Under the pieces are notes generated by a model. It made no database searches. It worked only from the letters and a program-made list of their open reading frames with translations, and was not told the origin of the DNA. A DNA stretch of 5,707 bases from Paracoccaceae bacterium (GTDB taxonomy: Bacteria; Pseudomonadota; Alphaproteobacteria; Rhodobacterales; Rhodobacteraceae): NCBI GenBank assembly GCA_024304875.1, contig JAMWZF010000208.1, forward strand, positions 1 through 5,707, written 5' to 3'. The position numbers and the translations under genes were made by a program. Of this stretch, positions 1-5,105 are shown piece after piece; the stretch's first letter is position 1, and every line of letters begins with the position of its first letter.

Positions 1-427
1 GGACGGCATGGGTCAGCACGCCATCCGGCGGCAGAAGGTCCGGGGCGATGTCCGCCGCGCCGAGGACCTCGATCCCCCGATCCTCGAACAGCGCGACGAA
101 GGTGCGCAGGGTGCCGTCGTCGCCCTTGGCGAGCCCCTCGACGAGGCGCTCCATGAGAGGCGCCGTGCGGGCGTCGATCGCGGCAGGGTTGATCTCGGGT
201 CGGCGCATCGCACCGGCCATGCAGACACGGGACACGCCGATCTCGGAGAGGGTGTCGAGGAAGGTGCCGAGGGTCTCGAGCCGGAACGACAGCCGCGGCA
301 GGCCCGGATCGACCTCCGAGGCGAAGCCCTCCATCTCGCAGATCACCGGCACCTCGCCTTTCGGCTCCAGCACGCCAACCAGGTGCGGCGGCAGACCGCC
401 CCTCCCCGCAATGAGGGCCAGGGTCAT
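1..427 (-). CDS. lpxI: LpxI, UDP-2,3-diacylglucosamine pyrophosphatase (5' part, truncated by window edge)
   Basis: The first 142 codons of a gene that continues past the left edge, open throughout with no stop. The protein starts MTLALIAGRGGLPPHLV, the Gly-rich N-terminus typical of the LpxI (DUF1009) family. It also has MAGAMRRP at residues 70-77 and KGDDGTLR at 101-108, both like conserved family segments. LpxI is known to hydrolyse UDP-2,3-diacylglucosamine to 2,3-diacylglucosamine-1-phosphate (lipid X) and UMP. It replaces LpxH in many alphaproteobacteria, where it is a peripheral inner-membrane enzyme. The ATG overlaps the lpxA stop as ATGA (424-427). No clear Shine-Dalgarno precedes it, so translation is probably coupled to lpxA. 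The substrate-pocket and C-terminal domain are outside the window. By comparison with related clusters, lpxB would be expected next, but this cannot be seen here. Identification rests on recognised motifs plus operon position. Confidence 0.9.
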   Translation of the reverse strand, partial: MTLALIAGRGGLPPHLVGVLEPKGEVPVICEMEGFASEVDPGLPRLSFRLETLGTFLDTLSEIGVSRVCMAGAMRRPEINPAAIDARTAPLMERLVEGLAKGDDGTLRTFVALFEDRGIEVLGAADIAPDLLPPDGVLTHAV

Positions 428-1209
428 CCCGGCGTCAGGAAGTTGCGGTCGGTGTCGCCGAGGATGAAGGCCACCATCTCGGAGACGTAGTCCGACTGGC
501 TCTCGGCCTCGAGCCGCCGGGCGCGCTCGACGAAGCTGCCCTCGCCGTCGCGCAGCGCCTGGAAGGCGGCGCGGAGGGCCGTGATGTCGGCGCGGGAGAC
601 GCCCTTGCGCTTCAGCCCCACGAGGTTCAGCCCGTCCAGCTTGCCCCGGGGGCCCTGCACCAGACCGTGCGGCAGCACGTCCGCCGTCACCATGGTGACG
701 GCACCGATGATCGCCCCCTGCCCGATCCGGACCCACTGGTGGATGCCGCAGAGGCCGCCGATGATCACGTCGTCCTCGATCACGCAGTGGCCGGCGACGG
801 CGGACTGGTTGACCACGATCACCCGGTCGCCGACCTGGGCATCATGGGCGATGTGGCACCCGGCCATGAAGAGACCGTCGTCGCCGATGCGGGTCTCGCC
901 GCCGCCGGCCACGGTGCCGAGGTTCATGGTGACATGCTCGCGGATGCGGTTGCGGGCGCCGATGCGCAGACGCGTCTTCTCGCCGCCGTACTTGAGGTCC
1001 TGGGGGATCTCTCCGATCACCGAGAAGGGAAAGACGACCGTGCCCTCCCCGATCCGGGTGTCGCCGGCGACGACGACGTGGGACTTCAGCACCACCCCCG
1101 CGTCCAACGCGACATCGGCACCGACCACGCAGAAGGGCCCGATGCGGACACCTTCCCCGAGGACGGCGCCGGGGTCCACCACGGCGCTGGGGTGGATCTC
1201 GACGCTCAT
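424..1209 (-). CDS. lpxA: LpxA, acyl-ACP--UDP-N-acetylglucosamine O-acyltransferase
   Basis: A 261-residue cytoplasmic enzyme (E. coli LpxA has 262) that moves a 3-hydroxyacyl chain from ACP to the 3-OH of UDP-GlcNAc, the first step of lipid A synthesis. Residues 1-185 form hexapeptide repeats of the [LIV]GxxxX type that fold as a left-handed beta helix. The rest is a helical C-terminal region beginning near GLKRKGVSR. The catalytic base is His122 in HIAHD (E. coli His125). His141 and His157 match E. coli His144 and His160, and Asp71 and Lys73 in QDLKYGGE match Asp74 and Lys76. E. coli His99 is replaced by Asn96 here. The hydrocarbon-ruler position (E. coli Gly173) is Ala170, which hints at a chain shorter than C14. 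The ATG overlaps the fabZ stop as ATGA, suggesting coupled translation. The same frame stays open far upstream, but that extension only shadows fabZ and skp. Confidence 0.97.
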   Translation of the reverse strand: MSVEIHPSAVVDPGAVLGEGVRIGPFCVVGADVALDAGVVLKSHVVVAGDTRIGEGTVVFPFSVIGEIPQDLKYGGEKTRLRIGARNRIREHVTMNLGTVAGGGETRIGDDGLFMAGCHIAHDAQVGDRVIVVNQSAVAGHCVIEDDVIIGGLCGIHQWVRIGQGAIIGAVTMVTADVLPHGLVQGPRGKLDGLNLVGLKRKGVSRADITALRAAFQALRDGEGSFVERARRLEAESQSDYVSEMVAFILGDTDRNFLTPG

Positions 1210-1670
1210 CCTGCGCGGCTGTCCGTCATCGCGGTGAACTCGCACTCGGCCGCCATCTCGCCATCCACGGTGGCCACGCCCGAGAAGCGCCAGACCTTGC
1301 CGCCGGGCTTGCCGCGCAGGGTCTGCACCTTCATCAGCAGCTGGTCGCCGGGGATCACCTTGCGGCGGAACTTGGCGCCGTCGATGCCCATGAAGTAGAT
1401 CAGGAGGTTCCCGTCGGTGAGGTCGAGGGTCGTGCCGATCATCACCGCCGCGGTCTGTGCCATCGCCTCGATGATCGTCACGCCCGGCATGATCGGCTGA
1501 CCGGGGAAGTGGCCCTGGAAGTGGGGCTCGTTCATGGTGACGTTCTTGATGCCCGTCGCCGATGTGGTGCCGTCGATATCGACCACCCGGTCGACAAGCA
1601 GGAATGGGTAACGGTGCGGGAGGATCTTCTGGATCAGGTGGATATCCGCTACGGTCCGGGGCTCGGTCAT
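1206..1670 (-). CDS. fabZ: FabZ, (3R)-hydroxyacyl-ACP dehydratase
   Basis: A 154-residue hot-dog-fold enzyme (E. coli FabZ has 151) that dehydrates 3-hydroxyacyl-ACP to trans-2-enoyl-ACP in fatty acid elongation, in the cytoplasm. Visible family hallmarks are LPHRYPFLLVDRV near the N-terminus, then the active-site segment GHFPGQPIMPGV with His54 and EAMAQ with Glu68. These two residues carry the same numbers as the catalytic pair of E. coli FabZ. I chose the ATG at 1670 because an AAGGAG ribosome site lies 6 bases upstream. A TTG 11 codons further up (1703) is in frame but has nothing to recommend it. The gene follows skp after 54 bases and overlaps lpxA by four. FabZ and LpxA compete for 3-hydroxyacyl-ACP, which is the usual explanation for their adjacency. 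Confidence 0.97.
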   Translation of the reverse strand: MTEPRTVADIHLIQKILPHRYPFLLVDRVVDIDGTTSATGIKNVTMNEPHFQGHFPGQPIMPGVTIIEAMAQTAAVMIGTTLDLTDGNLLIYFMGIDGAKFRRKVIPGDQLLMKVQTLRGKPGGKVWRFSGVATVDGEMAAECEFTAMTDSRAG

Positions 1671-1682
1671 GGGCAACTCCTT
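1671..1682 (-). promoter_or_regulatory. Ribosome binding site of fabZ
   Basis: The minus strand reads AAGGAG followed by TTGCCC and then ATG. This is a near-ideal Shine-Dalgarno with a 6-base spacer, the strongest in the window. It decides the fabZ start at 1670 over the upstream in-frame TTG. Confidence 0.85.
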
Positions 1683-1685
1683 GCG

Positions 1686-1714
1686 TCTGGCCTGCCCTAG
1701 CAAGCGGGGCCAGA
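1686..1714 (-). repeat. Inverted repeat between skp and fabZ
   Basis: TCTGGCC at 1686-1692 is matched by its exact reverse complement GGCCAGA at 1708-1714, with 15 bases between. It fills much of the 54-base gap between the skp stop and the fabZ ribosome site. In the transcript it would form a 7-bp stem just before the Shine-Dalgarno. There is no U run after it, so I do not call a terminator. A processing site or mild attenuator is possible, and so is chance in GC-rich DNA. Confidence 0.45.
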
Positions 1715-1724
1715 GGCGGCAAGG

Positions 1725-2411
1725 TCACTCCGCCGGGGCGGCCCCGGGTCCGAGGTCGGGTCCGGCGCCGGTCGCCGGCTCCGGATCGGGCTCCGAACCC
1801 GGCACCGGCTCGAGGTCCGGACCCGTGTCCGCATCGCCCGCGCCAAGGCTCGAGCCGTCGCCGATCTCGGCATCTATCGCCTCGAGCGCCTCCTCGGTCA
1901 CGTCGATGGCGCCGAAACCGAGGAACACGCTCCGCCGGTCCAGGATCACGGCGGCGCCCCGTTCCAGCATCAGCCGGCCAAGGACCGGCTGGGCGGCGGT
2001 GAGGAACCTGTCGCGGCCCTCTATCTCGATCCGCTCGAGGGAGCGCTCCTTGGCGTCGCGGGCCTGGCGGATGGCCTGAACCCGGTCGTCGAAGGCCGCG
2101 GCGGCGGCACGAAAGGCCTCCACGTCCATCGTCGGTCGGCGGGTGGTCAGGTTCTGCTCTTCCTCGGTCAGGGCCTGTTCGATGCGCCGGTTCTCGGTGG
2201 CGAAGGCGGCGGTCTCCTCCTCGACCTGCGCCATGACGCGCTGGCCGAAGAGGCTCTCCTGAAACAGAACGTCCGGGTCTATCGTCAGCACCGGCGAACG
2301 CACGGGACCGCTCGGCGGCGTCCCCATGTTCAACTCGTCCTGTGCAGTTGCCCCTCCGGCGCCCAGGCCCGCCAGGCCCAGGGCGATGCAGACGGCGACG
2401 GCGCGTAACAT
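1725..2411 (-). CDS. skp: Skp/OmpH-family periplasmic chaperone with extended C-terminal tail
   Basis: A 228-residue exported protein, clearly longer than E. coli Skp (161 with signal). Residues 1-24 are a signal peptide (hydrophobic core AVCIALGLAGLGAGG, likely cleavage near ATAQ). VLTIDPDVLFQESLFGQ (41-57) is the OmpH-type opening strand. A charged helical stretch rich in E, R, Q and A (about 58-140) would form the tentacle coiled coil, and GAAVILDRRSVFLGFGAIDVTEEALEAID (152-180) is the closing family segment. Skp trimers hold unfolded outer-membrane proteins in the periplasm and pass them to the Bam complex. The ATG shares one base with the bamA stop (TGATG), so translation is probably coupled. 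I rejected a much longer in-frame start at 2744 because it runs through bamA and would bury the signal peptide. The tail from residue 184 is Gly/Pro/Asp/Glu-rich and looks disordered; its role is unknown. Confidence 0.92.
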   Translation of the reverse strand: MLRAVAVCIALGLAGLGAGGATAQDELNMGTPPSGPVRSPVLTIDPDVLFQESLFGQRVMAQVEEETAAFATENRRIEQALTEEEQNLTTRRPTMDVEAFRAAAAAFDDRVQAIRQARDAKERSLERIEIEGRDRFLTAAQPVLGRLMLERGAAVILDRRSVFLGFGAIDVTEEALEAIDAEIGDGSSLGAGDADTGPDLEPVPGSEPDPEPATGAGPDLGPGAAPAE

Positions 2412-4738
2412 CAGAAGCTCGTGGAGATCGTGATGTCGAAGTTGTTCGGCTCGTCGTATTCCTGCGCGTCCACGGCCTCGGTGAAGTTGAACCGAAGCGG
2501 GCCGATCGGCGTGGTCCAGAAGATCGACAGGCCGACGACAGTGCGCGGGGTGAAGTCGTCGTAGAGCACCTCGTTGGTGGCGGAGGTGCGGCCGACGTCC
2601 CAGACCGAGCCGTAGTCGACGAAGGCGCCGCCGGTGATGCCGTATTCCTCGGGAAGACCGAGGGGGAACTCGGCCTCGAGCCGGGCGACGGCGTAGGAGT
2701 TGCCGCCAAGGGCATCGTTGACCGTGCCGCAGTCGGCGCTGCACTCGCGCGGGCCGATGCCGCCGGGGTCGAAACCGCGCATCAGGCGCGAGCCCAGGAA
2801 ATACCGGTCCGTCACCCGGCCGAAGCCGTCCGAGAATTCCAGATGCCCGCCCTCGACGGTGGCACGCAGGGTCAGTTCCTCGTTGAGGACACGGGTCTCG
2901 GCCGCGGCCAGCGCCGAGGTCTTGATGAACTCGCTGTCGCCGAACCCGAACTCCTGACCGAAGCGCAGGACGTAGGACGTGCTCCGCTCCAGTCCCGAAC
3001 GGCGGTTGTCGAAGGAATACTGGTAGCCCAGGGAGTTGCGCGCGACGCGCCCCTCCCCGACCTCTTCGGTGATGATGTCGCCGAGGTTCGGGCTGGGATC
3101 GGACAGGTCGGTCGAATCGTAGGCGTAGAAGACCTGGAGCCGGCCGTTCTCGCTGACGGGGAAGGTCAGCGAGGGGCGCACGCGGAAACGTTCGGTGTCG
3201 TAGTTCGCATTCTCGTTGTCCGTGGTGCCGTATTCGAGGCCGAAGCCGAAGGCCACGTCGCGGCCCAGAAGCCGCGGCTCGGTGAACGAGAACTCGAGCA
3301 CCCGGTTCGTCTCCGCGGTCGAGATCTGGGCGCTGAGCTGCTGGCCGCGACCGAGGAAGTTGCGCTCGCGGAAGGTGGCGAAGAGCGACAGGCCGACATC
3401 GCCGTTGAAGTTGGCGCCGAAGGACAGCGATCCGGTCGGCGCCTCCTCCACGTCCACGTCGATGACGACCTGATCGGGGGCAGAGCCCTCGCGGGCGTTC
3501 ACGTCGGCGTTGACGAAGTAGCCGAGGGCGCGGATGCGCTCGGCGCTCTCCCGGATCTGGCGCGGGTTGAAGGGGTCGCCCTCGACCACCCGGAACTGGT
3601 CGCGCACGACCCGGTCGAGCGTGGTGTTGTTGCCCTCGATGTCGATACGCTCGATGAAGATGCGCTGCCCGGGCACGAGCGCGTATTCCACGTTCAGGGT
3701 CAGATCGCGGTCGTTCCGGGTGATCCGCGGCTCGACCTGCAGGAAGTTGATGCCGCGGCGCAGGGCCTCGGCCTCGATCCGGCTGATGTCGCTCTCCAGG
3801 AGGGTGGGCGAGTAGACCTGGCCCGCACGGGCGCGCACCAGCCGCTCGAAGACGGCGGGGTCGGCCTGCGCGATCTCGGAGGAGACCGAGACGTCGGCGA
3901 GCCGGAATTGCTGCCCCTCCTCGACGTTGAAGGTGATGAGATAGGCGTCGCGGGCCCGCGTCAGGGTGACGTCGGTGCTCAGGATCTCGAAATCGACGTA
4001 GCCGCGCGAGCGATAGAAGTCGGTCAGCACCTGCTTGTCGAACTCGATCCGGTCGGCGACGAAGGTGTCCCGGGAGATGACGACGCGCAACAGGCCGGCC
4101 TGCTTGGTCTCGAGAACACGGCGCAGCCGGGCGTCGCCGAAACTGCGGTTGCCGACGAAGGAGATCCGCTCGACCTCGGTCACGCCGCCCTCGAAGATCT
4201 CGAAGACAAGGTCGACCCGGTTGTCGCTCCGCCGGATGATGGCCGGGGTGACGGTCGCGTTGATCCGGCCGGACTGCGCATAGGCCTCGGTGATCGCGGC
4301 CGTGTCTTGTTCGGCCTGCGTCGGCGAATAGACCCGGCGTTCCTCGCTGCGCACGACGGCGGCAAGGTCTTCGTCGCTCAACCGGGCGTTGCCCTCGAAG
4401 TTGATCCGGTTGATCGTCGGATACTCGACGACGGTGATGACCAGGGTATTGCCGCGGGGCGTGGCATCGACGCTTTCGAAGAGGCCGGAGTCCCGGATCC
4501 GCTGTATGGCATCGTTGACCTGCCCGGCCGTCAGGGCCTCGCCCGGAGCGATGCCGGCAAGGTTCACGACAGTTCCGTCCTCGATCCGGCCGTTGCCGTC
4601 AACCTGGAAGCTGGTGAACCGGAATTGCTGGGCCAGCGCGGGCCCCGGCAGTGCCGATGTCAGAACGATCAGACCGATCAGCGCGATGATGGTCAGTTGC
4701 GCGATGGGGGGGAGTCCCCCTGCCCTCAGTCTGCTCAT
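2411..4738 (-). CDS. bamA: BamA, outer membrane protein assembly factor
   Basis: A 775-residue Omp85 protein, the central insertase of the Bam complex, folding beta-barrel proteins into the outer membrane. Residues 1-36 are a signal peptide with a long hydrophobic core and likely cleavage after ALA (PALA|QQF). Five POTRA domains follow, roughly at 38-106, 107-185, 188-275, 278-354 and 357-432. Several begin with the typical strand ending in a GN motif (VDGNGRI, FEGNARL, FVGNRSF, IEGNNTT). The 16-strand barrel runs from about 435 to the end. The conserved loop-6 motif is present as LMRGF (652-656). The last strand ends in Phe (DITISTSF), the standard outer-membrane beta signal. Two cysteines (666, 670) lie in loop 6. 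The only start in frame is the ATG at 4738, since TAG at 4778-4780 closes the frame upstream. Its Shine-Dalgarno is weak (AGG, 8-base spacer), and seven A residues come just before the start codon. The gene has its own promoter upstream and is followed with a one-base overlap by skp. Confidence 0.98.
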   Translation of the reverse strand: MSRLRAGGLPPIAQLTIIALIGLIVLTSALPGPALAQQFRFTSFQVDGNGRIEDGTVVNLAGIAPGEALTAGQVNDAIQRIRDSGLFESVDATPRGNTLVITVVEYPTINRINFEGNARLSDEDLAAVVRSEERRVYSPTQAEQDTAAITEAYAQSGRINATVTPAIIRRSDNRVDLVFEIFEGGVTEVERISFVGNRSFGDARLRRVLETKQAGLLRVVISRDTFVADRIEFDKQVLTDFYRSRGYVDFEILSTDVTLTRARDAYLITFNVEEGQQFRLADVSVSSEIAQADPAVFERLVRARAGQVYSPTLLESDISRIEAEALRRGINFLQVEPRITRNDRDLTLNVEYALVPGQRIFIERIDIEGNNTTLDRVVRDQFRVVEGDPFNPRQIRESAERIRALGYFVNADVNAREGSAPDQVVIDVDVEEAPTGSLSFGANFNGDVGLSLFATFRERNFLGRGQQLSAQISTAETNRVLEFSFTEPRLLGRDVAFGFGLEYGTTDNENANYDTERFRVRPSLTFPVSENGRLQVFYAYDSTDLSDPSPNLGDIITEEVGEGRVARNSLGYQYSFDNRRSGLERSTSYVLRFGQEFGFGDSEFIKTSALAAAETRVLNEELTLRATVEGGHLEFSDGFGRVTDRYFLGSRLMRGFDPGGIGPRECSADCGTVNDALGGNSYAVARLEAEFPLGLPEEYGITGGAFVDYGSVWDVGRTSATNEVLYDDFTPRTVVGLSIFWTTPIGPLRFNFTEAVDAQEYDEPNNFDITISTSF

Positions 4739-4774
4739 TTTTTTTGCCTGTTTTCGACGTCCCTCGTTCCTGCT

Positions 4775-4803
4775 TGTCTAGGGCCAAGCGCGCGAGTTGT
4801 CAA
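4775..4803 (-). promoter_or_regulatory. Predicted sigma70-type promoter of bamA
   Basis: On the minus strand a perfect -35 box TTGACA (4798-4803) is followed by exactly 17 bases and then TAGACA (4775-4780), a moderate -10 box. A start of transcription near 4768 would give bamA a leader of about 30 bases. The site lies in the gap after the small gene, so bamA-skp-fabZ-lpxA-lpxI could be transcribed independently of rseP. This is read from consensus and spacing only; no start site has been measured. Confidence 0.6.
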
Positions 4804-4822
4804 AAGGCACGGGCAACTTGCG
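4791..4822. repeat. Inverted repeat overlapping the bamA -35 box, possible operator
   Basis: On the plus strand CGCGAGTTG (4791-4799) faces CAACTTGCG (4814-4822), matching at 8 of 9 positions, with 14 bases between. The arm centres are 23 bp apart, about two helical turns, as expected for a dimeric DNA-binding protein. The left arm covers part of the TTGACA box, so binding would block or position RNA polymerase. It also begins only 7 bases after the stop of the small gene, so a weak RNA hairpin is an alternative reading, although no U run follows. No known regulator is recognised. Confidence 0.4.
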
Positions 4823-4828
4823 CCCCGC

Positions 4829-4963
4829 TCAATTCAGCCCCAGCGTTCCGAGGTAGGCCCCGGCCCAGAGCGCGCCGCAGATCATCGCGCCATAAAGCAG
4901 CCGGTCCCAGTTGAGTTGAGCCAGAAGCGACAGTCCGCGATATCCGTTGGCAATGGTCTGCAT
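4829..4963 (-). CDS. Small predicted single-pass membrane protein, 44 residues, function unknown
   Basis: An ATG-to-TGA frame of 45 codons in the gap between rseP and bamA. The N-terminal half (MQTIANGYRGLSLLAQLNWD) is mixed, with an LNWDRLLY segment at 17-24. From about residue 22 to 43 it is hydrophobic and rich in Gly, Ala and Leu (LLYGAMICGALWAGAYLGTL), fitting one membrane helix with Arg21 at its edge. GGAGA lies 8 bases before the ATG, a good Shine-Dalgarno. Third codon positions are about 75% G/C, lower than the neighbours' apparent level but still biased as a gene would be. I do not recognise a named family. Position between rseP and bamA suggests, but does not show, an envelope role. 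It could also be a non-coding leader that happens to be open, but the ribosome site, membrane helix and codon bias together make a real gene more likely. Confidence 0.65.
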   Translation of the reverse strand: MQTIANGYRGLSLLAQLNWDRLLYGAMICGALWAGAYLGTLGLN

Positions 4964-4989
4964 CGACCCTGTCTCCGAGCTTGCGTGGT

Positions 4990-5003
4990 GCGGCTAAAGC
5001 CGC
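4990..5003 (-). repeat. Perfect short hairpin in the leader of the small gene
   Basis: GCGGCT (4990-4995) and AGCCGC (4998-5003) are exact reverse complements with two bases between, best drawn as a 5-bp stem with a four-base loop. It lies 26 bases upstream of the small gene's ATG and is not followed by a T run on either strand, so it is not called a terminator. Confidence 0.5.
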
Positions 5004-5004
5004 G

Positions 5005-5027
5005 TTTCCGATGGGGTATCGGGGAAA
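5005..5027 (-). repeat. Second hairpin directly upstream, with a two-base bulge
   Basis: CCGAT (5008-5012) and ATCGG (5018-5022) pair perfectly around a five-base loop. The pairing continues outward as TTT (5005-5007) with AAA (5025-5027) if two G residues are bulged. It sits one base from the preceding hairpin, so the 3' region of rseP and the leader of the small gene carry two stacked stem-loops. Function unknown. The rest of the rseP-small gene gap (5028-5105) is GC-rich and shows no convincing promoter or terminator. Confidence 0.4.
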
Positions 5028-5105
5028 TGGGGCAGGATTTTGACACGCGGCGCGCGATTTCAGGGTGTGCCCCGGCCCGTCTCGCCGTGGGGGCCTGCCC
5101 GGGCC

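Noticed and set aside
8..490. Plus-strand frames of 139 and 160 codons over lpxI
   Set aside because: They are antisense to a clearly recognisable LpxI reading frame and show no family features.
424..2715. A 763-codon minus-strand frame extending lpxA upstream
   Set aside because: Only the last 261 codons are LpxA. The extension is a shadow frame of fabZ, skp and bamA with Arg/Pro-rich low-complexity sequence. The ATGA overlap with fabZ marks the real start.
1725..2744. Longer start for skp inside bamA
   Set aside because: The upstream part is an Arg-rich shadow of the BamA barrel and would place a clear signal peptide in the middle of the protein. The ATG at 2411, overlapping the bamA stop, fits much better.
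5040..5068. Plus-strand TTGACA at 5040-5045 as a promoter
   Set aside because: No acceptable -10 box 16-18 bases downstream (GGGTGT) and no plus-strand gene to drive.
5028..5105. Promoter or terminator between rseP and the small gene
   Set aside because: GC-rich inverted pieces such as the GCCCGGGC palindrome at 5097-5104 lack a T run. Minus-strand -35/-10 candidates (CTGAAA with CAAAAT, TGTCAA with GATACC) have wrong spacing or poor match.
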